From assembly GCA_947361225.1 (NCBI GenBank), contig CANAIK010000014.1:1-35668 (forward strand): 35,668 nucleotides of DNA. Direction: 5' to 3'. The position numbers were made by a program, and so were the translations under genes. Positions within the stretch are counted from its first letter, which is position 1; each line of letters opens with the position of its first letter. The DNA is from an uncultured bacterium (GTDB taxonomy: Bacteria > Cyanobacteriota > Vampirovibrionia > Gastranaerophilales > Gastranaerophilaceae). The notes beneath the pieces are model-generated. The model worked only from the letters and a program-made list of their open reading frames with translations, had not been told where the DNA came from and ran no database searches. Shown one piece after another: positions 1 through 11,034 of this stretch.

Positions 1-592
1 TTAAGACAAATGTCGGAAGGATTAAATGTCTTATTAAATCTATAATTTTATCCAAAAAACCTAATTCCGAAAAATTAACACTTGTTAATCCTCCGATTGG
101 AAACCAGCCTGTTTTTTGAGCAAAAATAAGCATTAGAATTGCAAAAAAGAAAGATGGAATCGCCATTCCAACGCTGGATATTATTGTTAACAACTTATCA
201 AACAAAGAATTATAATAAACCGCCCCTAAAACCCCCAAGGGGATTGCAATTATCCAACTTGTAAAAATCACACAAATTGACAACAAAAGTGTATTTAGGA
301 TTCGACCCTTAATTTTTGTTGAAACTTTTGTGTTGTCCGTACAATAGCCCATATTGCCCATCATAAAATTTTTAAGCCAAAGTCCGTATTGGACAATTAT
401 TGGTTTATCCAATCCGAGTCTTTTTGTTTCTTTGTCAATTGTTTCTTGACTAATGGCAGGATTGAGTTTCAACTGAGCCAAAGGATCAACCGGTGACAAT
501 CGTATTAGAAAAAAACTTATCAAAGAAACAATAAGCAAGATTGGAATTGAAGATAATATTCTTTTTATAATATATGCAAAAGTTGTCATCAT
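1..592 (-). CDS. OppB/DppB-type ABC transporter permease, 3' end outside window
   Basis: Inner-membrane permease subunit of a peptide/nickel-type ABC importer (binding-protein-dependent transport family). Translating the complement from ATG at 592 gives about 197 residues with no stop before the edge. Seen: an N-terminal membrane segment right after the start (MMTTFAYIIKRILSSIPIL), the conserved LSPVDPLAQL stretch, then GRILNTLLLSI followed by a transmembrane segment, PLGVLGAVYYNS, the PSFFFAILMLIFA segment and RHLILPTFVL at the edge; all are hallmarks of DppB/OppB N-terminal halves. Full-length relatives have about 300-330 residues, so about a third is missing. The start is supported by AGGA six bases upstream; a second ATG follows immediately (589). 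It lies 34 bases after the TPR gene on the same strand and is probably co-transcribed. The substrate cannot be told from the sequence. Confidence 0.85.
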   Translation of the reverse strand, partial: MMTTFAYIIKRILSSIPILLIVSLISFFLIRLSPVDPLAQLKLNPAISQETIDKETKRLGLDKPIIVQYGLWLKNFMMGNMGYCTDNTKVSTKIKGRILNTLLLSICVIFTSWIIAIPLGVLGAVYYNSLFDKLLTIISSVGMAIPSFFFAILMLIFAQKTGWFPIGGLTSVNFSELGFLDKIIDLIRHLILPTFVL

Positions 593-626
593 AAATAATC
601 CTATAATAAAAGATTTTTTAATTAAA

Positions 627-2225
627 TTAGTTAAATAGGTTATTTAATCTTTCCTTAATATCATTAGGATCAATTTCATTTGTTACGTTATTAACATCCA
701 TTGCGGATTGGAAATACTTTGCAGCTTCAACATTCTCGTTCTTTAGTGCATAGCATCGACCCAAGTTATAATAAGCAAGCGCATAATTAGGGTTGCAAAC
801 AACCGCTTGATTAAAGCAGTCAATAGCATTCTGAATTTGAATTAAATCATCAAGGTAAATTACCCCTAAATTGTTGTGGGCAATATCATAATTGGGGTCA
901 AATTTTATTGAAAGCTTGTATTCTTTAATTGCTTCGTCAAGTTCACCCATGCCCCAGTATAAGTATCCTAAATTACAATGGATTTTAGAATTATTAGGCT
1001 CCAATTCAAGTGCTCTTCTATAAACAACAAGGGCGTTTTTGTAATCCTCGTTATCATAAAAAGCACTTCCTAAGGAAATATAAACATCGATTTCTTTAGG
1101 AGACAGGATATTTGCAAGTTGATAATTAGCAATAGCGCAATCTGTATTCTTGATTACATTCTGTTGAATATACCCTAAAGTTTGAGCAACAATACTTGTC
1201 CAATCGGGTTTTGGATTAATTGCAATTGCAGCCTGGTAATGAGAAACCGCAGTTTCCGCCTCGCCTTTCATAAAGTATAAATTTGCGATATTAGAATGCA
1301 ACACTGCGTTATTAGGGTGAATTTGGATATATTTTTTATAATAAGCAATTGCGTTATCATAATCTCCAAGTTCCTCATAAGCTTGAACCAACCCTGAATA
1401 AGCACTGTTTTCTAAAGAATCTATCCATAGCGCCATTTTGTATTCAACAACAGCCTCTTCTAATCTTCCCGTTTTTCGGTAAGTATCCCCTAAAGCAGTG
1501 TATAAAGTAGCAAACCCGGGCATTTTATCGATTGCCTTGCTGTAGCATTTAAATGCCTGTTCAATATTTCCGTTCATTAAATAACTATCGGCTTTAACAA
1601 GAATCGGAAGAATTTGAAACCACTTAGCTTTAGATTTTAAATTCTTAATCGCCTCAATATCAAAAGGAAGAGTCAAATAAGAAAGAATAAGTTCAATATA
1701 GGAAAGAATTTTTTTCTTGTTGCTCTTAAAGTAAAGTGCGTTCAATAATCGATATTTTGAATAATGAATTCTTGATGAACTTAAAAAACAATGTTTAAGC
1801 GCCAAATCCAAATGAACAAGGGCGTCTTGGAACCTGTCTTTTTTCTTTAAACAATTGGATATCATATAATGACATTGAGCAATGTCTGCTTTTTTTTCAA
1901 TTGCAATATTAAAATAATTTATTGCTTTATCCAATTCTCCCTTGTGATAAAGCGCAAGAGCGATTTTATAGTAAATTTGACCGTTGTCAATTTGAATTTC
2001 GGCAGCTTTTTGATATTCGGTTATTGCCTCGTCAATATATTGTTTTGCTTGATAAATATCCAAATGCCAATTTAAATACAAATCCCCCAGTCGAATGTGA
2101 AGATTGGTATCCTGAGGTTCTTTTAAAAGCAAACTCTGACAATATTCGATTGCCTTTTGAATTTCGCCTTTTTTTGTCAATTTATCAATTTCTTTGTCAA
2201 TTTTTTTAATATTATCCAAAATCAC
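627..2225 (-). CDS. TPR-repeat protein, 532 aa
   Basis: Protein made almost entirely of tetratricopeptide repeats, helix-turn-helix pairs that build a protein-binding superhelix. About ten repeats are visible, with the usual consensus positions (for example ALGDTYRKTGRLEEAVVEYK, NLGYLYWGMGELDEAIKEYK and NLGVIYLDD). No signal peptide or membrane segment is evident, so it is probably cytosolic. Repeats in the first 100 residues are regular, those at about 130-220 are degenerate, and the C-terminal half is again regular. It sits 9 bases after the PilZ gene and 34 bases before the permease on the same strand. No catalytic domain is seen; it is probably a scaffold, partner unknown. Confidence 0.9.
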   Translation of the reverse strand: MILDNIKKIDKEIDKLTKKGEIQKAIEYCQSLLLKEPQDTNLHIRLGDLYLNWHLDIYQAKQYIDEAITEYQKAAEIQIDNGQIYYKIALALYHKGELDKAINYFNIAIEKKADIAQCHYMISNCLKKKDRFQDALVHLDLALKHCFLSSSRIHYSKYRLLNALYFKSNKKKILSYIELILSYLTLPFDIEAIKNLKSKAKWFQILPILVKADSYLMNGNIEQAFKCYSKAIDKMPGFATLYTALGDTYRKTGRLEEAVVEYKMALWIDSLENSAYSGLVQAYEELGDYDNAIAYYKKYIQIHPNNAVLHSNIANLYFMKGEAETAVSHYQAAIAINPKPDWTSIVAQTLGYIQQNVIKNTDCAIANYQLANILSPKEIDVYISLGSAFYDNEDYKNALVVYRRALELEPNNSKIHCNLGYLYWGMGELDEAIKEYKLSIKFDPNYDIAHNNLGVIYLDDLIQIQNAIDCFNQAVVCNPNYALAYYNLGRCYALKNENVEAAKYFQSAMDVNNVTNEIDPNDIKERLNNLFN

Positions 2226-2234
2226 TCCAAACTT

Positions 2235-2819
2235 TTATTTTTTTGCAATTAAATCAAATACATATTTAACAATTTTATCTTCACTATTTTTATCTAAATC
2301 TAAATATTTTGCAACAGTATCAAATTGATTTACTTTAATAATTTGAGAACTTACAACAATATCCTTTAAAAAATCGTTTCGAGAAAGCTTGACAACAACT
2401 TTGTCATCAACCTCAAAAACCCCTTCTTTACTATAAAAAGCAATCCCGCCGGCTGAAATATTAACACAATTACAGCTATAATCCACTCCGTTTTTTTCAA
2501 CCGTAAAGTTAACACTTGATAACACACGGACAAATTTTCTTTTTTGCTCAAAGGGAATAATAGGGTTATTCTCGATGACAATACAATTATTATTATCAAG
2601 TTCCGATATTACAGCGCTTTTCATATTCTTAATCCCGCAATGAGTGTGGGCTTTAATTAAAAGATTATCCAATTCATTAATTTTTTTTGCCTCATCGATT
2701 GATTCCTCACAAACCAAAGCTAAAATTCTGTCTTTAGTGTAATCAATGACAATAGCATTTATTGTTTGCGTGTTTTTTGATCGAATTTGAAGAATATGAT
2801 TTTTTCTAAGTTCATCCAT
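2235..2819 (-). CDS. PilZ-domain c-di-GMP-binding protein
   Basis: 194-residue protein with a C-terminal PilZ domain, the c-di-GMP receptor fold. The two binding motifs are present: RKFVR (R94 and R98, the RxxxR motif) and NISAGG (residues 120-125, the [D/N]xSxxG motif). Residues 1-85 form a YcgR-N-like beta-rich domain with weak similarity. PilZ proteins of this architecture usually tune motility, pili or exopolysaccharide in response to c-di-GMP. Its output partner here is not known; the downstream TPR protein is a positional candidate. The ATG has no Shine-Dalgarno sequence, but a TAGAAT box ends exactly six bases before it, suggesting its own leaderless promoter. Confidence 0.88.
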   Translation of the reverse strand: MDELRKNHILQIRSKNTQTINAIVIDYTKDRILALVCEESIDEAKKINELDNLLIKAHTHCGIKNMKSAVISELDNNNCIVIENNPIIPFEQKRKFVRVLSSVNFTVEKNGVDYSCNCVNISAGGIAFYSKEGVFEVDDKVVVKLSRNDFLKDIVVSSQIIKVNQFDTVAKYLDLDKNSEDKIVKYVFDLIAKK

Positions 2820-2825
2820 AAATTG

Positions 2826-2854
2826 ATTCTAGAATATTTTTCCCTTTTTAGCAA
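2826..2854 (-). promoter_or_regulatory. Candidate leaderless promoter of PilZ gene
   Basis: On the minus strand: TTGCTA (2854-2849), 17-base spacer, TAGAAT (2831-2826), then CAATTT and the ATG at 2819. A standard start point would fall on the A of the ATG. No ribosome-binding site is visible. Confidence 0.5.
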
Positions 2855-2869
2855 ATTTTTAGCAAATGT

Positions 2870-3400
2870 TTATTTTTCACTTAAAATTCCATCGAAAGCA
2901 ACATCAAAACTATCTTCAACAAAATCATCACAAATAAAACTGGAACAAATTACAATTATTTTTTTCGCTTTTATTTTATTATTGGAAAAAAACCTGTCAT
3001 AATAACCTTTTCCATATCCAAGTCTAAATTTAGAAGAATTTGCAATTAAAGCCGGGGTGTAAATTAAATCTAATATATTAGGATTAATTTTTTCTCCAAT
3101 CGGTTCTTTAATATTGAATTGTCCGTTAACTAAATTCGATAATCCGCTAAAAGGTACAAATTCAAGATCTAAACCCCTGCATCTTGGCAAATAAAAATTT
3201 TTATCTTTTATTGCAAGAATTTTTGTTATATCAACCTCGTTTTTAATAGGATAATAAAGTGCAATATTTCTAGATTGAATAAAATCCTTAGAATTAATGA
3301 TTCTTGACACAATAATTCGACTTTGTTCAATCGGATTGTAACAAAATCTTTCCTTAAGGGCAATTTTTCTTAATTCGTCTTTTTTTAATAATGTTTTCAT
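2870..3400 (-). CDS. 5-formyltetrahydrofolate cyclo-ligase family protein
   Basis: 176-residue enzyme of the 5-formyl-THF cyclo-ligase (MTHFS/YgfA) family, which converts 5-formyl-THF to 5,10-methenyl-THF with ATP. Seen: an N-terminal basic stretch (KKDELRKIALKER) typical of the ATP-binding region, ALYYPIKNEVD, and the signature RLGYGKGYYDRF at about residues 126-137. The length matches the family (180-200). The ATG at 3400 lies 8 bases after the HIT gene stop on the same strand, so the two are probably one transcript. No strong Shine-Dalgarno is visible. Confidence 0.9.
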   Translation of the reverse strand: MKTLLKKDELRKIALKERFCYNPIEQSRIIVSRIINSKDFIQSRNIALYYPIKNEVDITKILAIKDKNFYLPRCRGLDLEFVPFSGLSNLVNGQFNIKEPIGEKINPNILDLIYTPALIANSSKFRLGYGKGYYDRFFSNNKIKAKKIIVICSSFICDDFVEDSFDVAFDGILSEK

Positions 3401-3408
3401 TTTTTGTT

Positions 3409-3717
3409 TTAATTAGCAAGGATATGTATATGCAAATGAAAAACTTCCTGACCGGCACTTTTTCCAGTGTTGATAAGGGTTTTAAATTCTTTAATATTTT
3501 CTTGTTTATTTATTTTTTTAATTGCCGAGAATAAATTTTTAATTAAATTTAAATCCTCAACTTCGTTTAACGATTCAATATGGGCTTTTGGAATAACAAG
3601 AATATGTTTTTTAGCTTTTGGGTTAATATCGTTAATTGCAAAGCAAAAATCGTCTTCATAAATGAATTGAGAGGGAATTTCTTTATTAAGAATCCTGCAA
3701 AAAACACAATCGTTCAT
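3409..3717 (-). CDS. HIT-family (histidine triad) nucleotide hydrolase
   Basis: 102-residue histidine triad protein, of the Hint/PKCI-like branch that hydrolyses nucleoside phosphoramidates and AMP conjugates. Seen: the N-terminal CVFCRILNKEIPS stretch with the Cys pair, the HILVIPKAHIES segment and the catalytic HLHIH triad near the C-terminus. The frame extends upstream to an ATG at 3771, but the start at 3717 is chosen because a strong AGGAGG lies just before it and MNDCVFCRI is the usual family N-terminus. It ends shortly after the triad and so is slightly shorter than typical members (110-120). It heads the minus-strand run and is divergent from the gene at 3804. Confidence 0.9.
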   Translation of the reverse strand: MNDCVFCRILNKEIPSQFIYEDDFCFAINDINPKAKKHILVIPKAHIESLNEVEDLNLIKNLFSAIKKINKQENIKEFKTLINTGKSAGQEVFHLHIHILAN

Positions 3718-3791
3718 AATTTTTCCTCCTTTTAGGGTATTTTTGATAAAATTATAATTCAAAAATAGCAAAAAATAAATTAATTATGTAT

Positions 3792-3797
3792 TATAAT
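3792..3797 (+). promoter_or_regulatory. -10 box six bases before ATG (candidate leaderless start)
   Basis: TATAAT followed by AAAGTT and the ATG at 3804, with no Shine-Dalgarno. No convincing -35 box is seen at 16-18 bases, so this is weaker than the other examples. Confidence 0.35.
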
Positions 3798-3803
3798 AAA
3801 GTT

Positions 3804-4919
3804 ATGGGGATTAAGTTTAAAAAATTATTGTCAGCATTCATTGTTTTTTCGTTTTTTTCGACAAACATTGCTTTTTGCGACCCAATTTCAGGGCGAGTTG
3901 AAAAAGACGAAAGAAACACTCAAGAATTAGATAAAAAACTTTTTACGGGAGAAGTTGAAAAACTCGACGGGGATGATGTAATTAACTTAAGCGTTTCTCA
4001 AGTTCTAAGTTCAGGTTACACTCTTGAAGGGGACGAATTTTTCGCCGAAGTTACAAATGACGTTGAAGGGGATAAAGGATTAATTCTTCCCACAGGAACA
4101 ATAGTCCACGGGGTTGTTAAAGTGATTGAGAATCCAAAAAACATGGGCCGAGACGGTTATGTTAACATTAATTTTGATTATATGGTAACTCCTGACGGTA
4201 GAGAAATTCCAATCCAAGCTTCTCTTACAACAAAAGACAATCTTGTTAAAGGAGCTGCTAAAACCGTTGCAACGCACGCAGGATACACACTTTTAGGTGG
4301 AGTTGCGGGTGGATTTTTTGCCCTTAACACTCTTGGTTTAGGGGCTGCAATCGCCTCTAACGGGTACACTTTAGCGGGAGGAGCTGCAATCGGAGGAGCA
4401 ATCGGATTAACCGCTGCAATTATTCGAAAAGGCAATGGTTTTATGATAAAACCCGGGGATGAGCTCAAAATCAAAATCGAACAAGGTATTGAAATGCCCG
4501 TATTCTCAGCAGACGCCTTTCGTCAAGAAGAATTGCTTTTAGAAGGTTTAAAAGTTAGAATTAATTCCGTTAATCTTGAAAAAGATCCTTTTGGGGTGGA
4601 AAACACAATAACTTTGTCCTTAGGGATAGATAATTACTCGGAATACACTTTTTCAACCTTTGATATTGCTCTTGCGTCCAATACTTCACAGGTTTTCTTC
4701 CCAAGTCCTTTTGGAGATACGTCTTTGTGGTTTAAATCAATTGCTCCGGGGGATAGGGTTGTTGGAAAGTTGTCTTTTAATATTACCGACAAAAAAGCCC
4801 GTCATTGGTTAATTTTCTATGACAGAAAAACAAAAAAACCTGTTGCAAAATATTCAATTGACAACGCTAAATCTGATTTAAAAAAAATAGCAAAAAATAA
4901 AAACAAAAAAAGTAAATAA
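3804..4919 (+). CDS. Exported protein of unknown function with glycine/alanine-rich segment
   Basis: I do not recognise the family. From the ATG at 3804 (371 residues) it begins with a basic stretch and hydrophobic core ending near AFCDP, a Sec signal peptide. The body has two beta-rich regions flanking a Gly/Ala-rich hydrophobic segment (about residues 155-210, repeated GG and GGAAIGGAIG patterns, glycine-zipper-like), which could be membrane-inserting. The C-terminus is Lys-rich (KNKNKKSK). The first region (LPTGTIVHGVVKVIENPK) resembles proteins that sequester or modulate surface components, but I would not name a function. An in-frame ATG at 3786 is possible; 3804 fits better because it starts directly at the signal peptide and sits at standard distance from TATAAT. 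Confidence 0.8.
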   Translation: MGIKFKKLLSAFIVFSFFSTNIAFCDPISGRVEKDERNTQELDKKLFTGEVEKLDGDDVINLSVSQVLSSGYTLEGDEFFAEVTNDVEGDKGLILPTGTIVHGVVKVIENPKNMGRDGYVNINFDYMVTPDGREIPIQASLTTKDNLVKGAAKTVATHAGYTLLGGVAGGFFALNTLGLGAAIASNGYTLAGGAAIGGAIGLTAAIIRKGNGFMIKPGDELKIKIEQGIEMPVFSADAFRQEELLLEGLKVRINSVNLEKDPFGVENTITLSLGIDNYSEYTFSTFDIALASNTSQVFFPSPFGDTSLWFKSIAPGDRVVGKLSFNITDKKARHWLIFYDRKTKKPVAKYSIDNAKSDLKKIAKNKNKKSK

Positions 4920-4922
4920 TTA

Positions 4923-4931
4923 TGTTAGAAT
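4923..4931 (+). promoter_or_regulatory. Extended -10 element before the 357-aa membrane protein gene
   Basis: TGTTAGAAT, an extended -10 with TGn, places the predicted start about 9 bases before the ATG at 4947. No Shine-Dalgarno lies between. It follows the upstream stop by only a few bases, so read-through transcription is equally possible. Confidence 0.3.
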
Positions 4932-4946
4932 TGTTTTTATTAATAT

Positions 4947-6020
4947 ATGGACAACATTAATACTACAAATTTTAGCAATTTTACAAAATTAAGCTCAAAT
5001 CGAGAGTATATGTCGAGCGTATACACGCAAAAACCTGCTGTTCAATATTACAACGAGCCAACCCAAGAACAGAAAAAAAAGAAAAAAGTATTCAAATATT
5101 CTTTACTTGCAACAAGCACTATTGCCACCGGAGCGCTCATTGCAAGCATTTTTAAGCATAAAAACCCGCAAAAAACAAAAGAGGCGATTGAAAAATTCTT
5201 TAAAAACAGTCAAGATGCTATTAGAGAATTCAACTTTAAAGAAAAATTCTCTAACACCTTTAGCAATATTATAAATATTAAAGATGATATCTGGGATAGA
5301 TTTAGCAAAAAAACAGCTCATACGCCTTTATTTTTTGTTGAAAAAATCGGCAATTGGATAACAGGAGTTTATAAAGAATCCCAAAAATTGACTCATAAGA
5401 AAAAATTTGACGATGTTGTAGGAAAACTTAAAAGTCTGGGATATGATAATAATAAACTGCTAGGTTTTGACGAATGGTTTAACAAAACCAATGACTATAT
5501 GAAAAATTCTTTCCAAAAAAAGAGAATTACAAAAGGAATTTTTAATAAAGATATTATAAAAACAATATCAGGGGAAAATCTTGCAGATAAACAACTTAGA
5601 AAAGATTGGCTTGCAAAGGAATATTTAATTCCTGAAGGCGAAAGCGATGAGGTTAAAAAGTTAATTGAAGAATACAACTCAATTAAAGCAACCTTGCTTC
5701 CAAAACTAAGAGATATTAACTGCGGAAGTGCTCCAACCGATCTTTTAACAATCCTTACAGCTACGGGTGGTTTAGGTGTTGCAGCTGCAACCGCCAAAGA
5801 TAAAGAAGAAAGAAAATCAATTGTTGTTAACCTTGGAATTCCTTTAATCGGAACACTTTTGGGTTCAACTTATTGTACAATGAAATCCCTCAGCGGAACA
5901 AAAGGTTTGATTTATGGCGCAATAATAGGTCAGGTGGCGTCAATCGGGGCTAAAACAATAGATAAATTCGTTCTTAATAAAAATCAGGAAGAAACTAAAA
6001 AAGCCGATTATAATGCTTAA
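4947..6020 (+). CDS. Membrane protein of unknown function, 357 aa
   Basis: No recognised domain. Residues 1-45 are polar and Asn/Ser-rich and end in a lysine cluster (EQKKKKKVFKY); a hydrophobic segment follows (SLLATSTIATGALIASIF, about 52-69); residues 70-250 are charged and helical; two hydrophobic Gly-rich segments lie near the C-terminus (LLTILTATGGLGVAAATA and IVVNLGIPLIGTLLGS, then GLIYGAIIGQVASIGA). There is no cleavable signal peptide. The pattern suggests an inner-membrane protein with a cytosolic helical domain. It lies 27 bases after the exported protein gene on the same strand and is closed by the hairpin at 6021. Confidence 0.75.
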   Translation: MDNINTTNFSNFTKLSSNREYMSSVYTQKPAVQYYNEPTQEQKKKKKVFKYSLLATSTIATGALIASIFKHKNPQKTKEAIEKFFKNSQDAIREFNFKEKFSNTFSNIINIKDDIWDRFSKKTAHTPLFFVEKIGNWITGVYKESQKLTHKKKFDDVVGKLKSLGYDNNKLLGFDEWFNKTNDYMKNSFQKKRITKGIFNKDIIKTISGENLADKQLRKDWLAKEYLIPEGESDEVKKLIEEYNSIKATLLPKLRDINCGSAPTDLLTILTATGGLGVAAATAKDKEERKSIVVNLGIPLIGTLLGSTYCTMKSLSGTKGLIYGAIIGQVASIGAKTIDKFVLNKNQEETKKADYNA

Positions 6021-6047
6021 AAAAGGATGTCATAAAGACATCCTTTT
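6021..6047. terminator. Bidirectional rho-independent terminator
   Basis: Perfect 11-base inverted repeat AAAAGGATGTC / GACATCCTTTT around the loop ATAAA. It has T runs on both strands and lies between the convergent genes ending at 6020 and 6050, so it serves both. Confidence 0.9.
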
Positions 6048-6049
6048 AA

Positions 6050-6229
6050 TTATTCACTTACGCTGATTACACTAACAGGACAAGCATCTGCTGCGTCTTT
6101 AACGCAATCTTCGTTTCCTGCGATTTTTGATTCATCAACTACACAAATGTCTTCAACTTTAAAAACATCAGCGCAAAATGATTCACAAGCTCCGCATCCG
6201 ATGCATCCGTCTTCAATTGTAACTTTCAT
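6050..6229 (-). CDS. Single-cluster [4Fe-4S] ferredoxin, 59 aa
   Basis: Small electron carrier. Read on the complement from ATG at 6229 it gives 59 residues starting MKVTIEDGCIGCGACESFC. Cluster ligands are C9, C12, C15 and C50 (CxxCxxC ... CPVSVI). C19 and C42 sit where single-cluster ferredoxins such as that of Thermotoga maritima carry a disulfide in place of a second cluster; C29 is an extra cysteine. The protein is acidic, as usual for ferredoxins. GGAG upstream of the ATG supports the start. The gene is alone on its strand, with a hairpin just after the stop. The serine dehydratase elsewhere in the window also needs a [4Fe-4S] cluster, but no partner enzyme is adjacent. Confidence 0.92.
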   Translation of the reverse strand: MKVTIEDGCIGCGACESFCADVFKVEDICVVDESKIAGNEDCVKDAADACPVSVISVSE

Positions 6230-6295
6230 TTATAATCTCCTTAATAGATTCTCGATTATTAGTATATAGAAAAAAGTAATTTTTTACAAGTATTA

Positions 6296-7738
6296 TTAAG
6301 GATTATAATTTTTGACAATAATTTCCTCATTAATTGTTCCTGTGTTAAAAAGCAGTTGGGTTTGAGAAATATTGTATTTTATAATCGAGGAAACATAAGC
6401 AACACGGGCTTTTGTCATTTCCCCCTGCGCTTGAATTACATCCAATAAAATTCCTTTTCCGTTATTAAATCTTAACATAGCAAGCTTTACACTTTCTTTT
6501 GAATAATCCATTCTTTTTTTGTTAATTTCCATTTCTTTTTTGTTAAAAGCACTGGTTGAATGAGCCTCAACTATTGATTGTTCGATATTTCTAAGCTTGT
6601 TTTCATATTGAAGACTCTGCGCTTTAATTTTCTCTTTTTGCGCTTTAATTTTAGTTATTGTCCCGATTCCCAAGTTTTCTCCGGGTTGCCAGCTCATATA
6701 CGCTGCAAGGATGTAATTAGGACGAATTGAGTGGTTAATCGTACCTTGATATTGTTGTTGATATTCAATTAAGGGTTTTGGGATAAATTCAGTTAAATAG
6801 ACATTCTTAATCTCTTTTTGATAACTAATTGTGTCTTTAATACTCTCCAAATCCTCTCTGTTGTCGATTGCAAGTTTAAACAAGTCATCGGTTGATAAAT
6901 TTTCGCTAACCAAAAACAAAGGCGCAATGTCGTCTTCAAAAGGCATTAAGGCAATATCGACCTCGATTCCCATAACATTTGCAAGACGGGTTTGAGAAAG
7001 ACGAAAATCGTTTAGGGAACTTAGAAGACTGACTTTTGCCTGAGCGGATTCATTTTTTGATCTAATTACATCAAAACGTGTTCCAAACCCGCTTTTTTCA
7101 AGCTTTTGAGCCAAAGCAAGCTGTGCGTTCCTTTCAATTAAATTCCTTAAATAAATTTCAATGTTAATTTTCGCTAAAAGCATTTCATAGTAATATTTTG
7201 TCGTATAATAAACGGTTTCTGAGCGATTATAATTCCAATCGTGTTTTTTTGCTCTTTGCAAATACTTCCTTGCTTTGGCTTCGAAAATTTGTTTTCCGCC
7301 TTCCGTTAATAAATGCTGACCTGTAATATTAACAGAAATTGCCGTCTCGTGGAAAGTATCTCTCAAAACTCCACCGACTAAAATTTGTCCTGAGTAATCT
7401 GCAATGTATGAAGTTGTATTTAGAATCGGCAAAAATTTTGAAAGTGCGTTTTGATATTCATATCTTGAACTTTGATATTCGTGTTCTTGAATTCTCATAT
7501 TAAAATTATTCTTAAGCGCCACATCAATGCATTGATCAAGACTTACGACGATATAATCGTTCTCAATTTCTTGTTTAATAAATTTTTCAATATCAATATC
7601 ATCAATATACTTAGTGCAGAATTCATTCAGTTTGCAATCGTCGTTCAATTTAAATTCAATCGGATTATCGTATAGTTCAGCTGTATGGGCTGAAAGATTT
7701 ATGGTTAATAATATTAATATTATAGATAATATCCGCAT
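6296..7738 (-). CDS. TolC-family outer membrane efflux protein
   Basis: 480-residue outer membrane channel protein of the TolC/OEP family, which forms trimeric exit ducts for efflux pumps or type I secretion. Seen: a Sec signal peptide (RILSIILILLTINLSAHTAE), then the two OEP-type repeats of long amphipathic helices. Markers are LDQCIDVALKNNFNMRIQEHEYQSS in the first and RLANVMGIEV and LAIDNREDLESIKD in the second; the C-terminal FNNGKGILLDVIQAQGEMTKARVAYV resembles the typical 'G..S.ldvl.aq..l..a' motif. Residues 20-60 form a short polar N-terminal extension. The gene is monocistronic as far as visible, divergent from valS. No inner-membrane pump or adaptor gene lies nearby. The ATG has no Shine-Dalgarno; a TATAAA box lies 8 bases upstream. 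Confidence 0.88.
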   Translation of the reverse strand: MRILSIILILLTINLSAHTAELYDNPIEFKLNDDCKLNEFCTKYIDDIDIEKFIKQEIENDYIVVSLDQCIDVALKNNFNMRIQEHEYQSSRYEYQNALSKFLPILNTTSYIADYSGQILVGGVLRDTFHETAISVNITGQHLLTEGGKQIFEAKARKYLQRAKKHDWNYNRSETVYYTTKYYYEMLLAKINIEIYLRNLIERNAQLALAQKLEKSGFGTRFDVIRSKNESAQAKVSLLSSLNDFRLSQTRLANVMGIEVDIALMPFEDDIAPLFLVSENLSTDDLFKLAIDNREDLESIKDTISYQKEIKNVYLTEFIPKPLIEYQQQYQGTINHSIRPNYILAAYMSWQPGENLGIGTITKIKAQKEKIKAQSLQYENKLRNIEQSIVEAHSTSAFNKKEMEINKKRMDYSKESVKLAMLRFNNGKGILLDVIQAQGEMTKARVAYVSSIIKYNISQTQLLFNTGTINEEIIVKNYNP

Positions 7739-7839
7739 TCAAACATTTTATATAATTAAAAAAGTAATAATAATATCTTTATCGGCTAGGTCTTTTGTGA
7801 TAAATTAAATTTATAAAGTAAAAAAAAGGAAAAAATACA

Positions 7840-10411
<2,572 letters not shown>

Positions 10412-10428
<17 letters not shown>

Positions 10429-11020
10429 TTTTTATAAAATCAAGTTTTGTATCAAAAAACGATTCTTTCTTGTAATAAGGAGTTTCGTTTTTTGTTATAT
10501 AGCTAAATTTTTGCAGCTTAGGAGCAAGATAAATACTATATTTTTCGTCTTTATAAACATTCTTATAATAATTTTGGTCGTTAAGCAAATACCCGTTCAC
10601 ATACCAGTAATTCTCAATTAGAATAATTTCGGGTTTGTCTTCTTCTAGAATTCTAAAGGCAGTTTCATCCGAGAAGAACAAAAATCTCATTTCTTTATCA
10701 AAAGTTTCGTAATCCCAGACTTGTTCTTGTCTTCCGTCAATATAAATTCTATAATCCGGATAATTTTTATAAGCAATAAACCCGGATAAATAATAAGGAG
10801 CAAGGATATTCCCGCTAATTTTGTTATCAAGCAAAAACTGCATTGGTTTTATTGGAAACTCATCCACGCTTTGATAATACCAGCCGTTTTTTATAGAATT
10901 ATTCTGAAGAATACTAATTGAGCTAATAATAGCAAAAACAAGAAACAAATATCTAATCGGGAATTTAATTGTTAAGTTTTTAAATAAATTGTCAGCTAAA
11001 ACCTTAAAATCATCATACAA
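10412..11020 (-). CDS. C-terminal part of frameshifted membrane glycosyltransferase-like gene
   Basis: 202 residues in the -1 frame relative to the upstream part. One hydrophobic segment (YLFLVFAIISSISIL) is followed by a soluble domain with SGNILAPYYLSGFIAYK, YRIYIDGRQEQVWD and KPEIILIENYWYVNGYL. This layout (last membrane helix plus a periplasmic C-terminal domain) is what polytopic GT-C-like proteins show. The only start in frame near the beginning is TTG at 11020 without a ribosome-binding site, and the open frame continues upstream past it into the preceding gene. I therefore read it as the tail of the gene starting at 11958, not as an independent gene. Confidence 0.7.
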
Positions 11021-11034
11021 AAAGATAAAAACCG

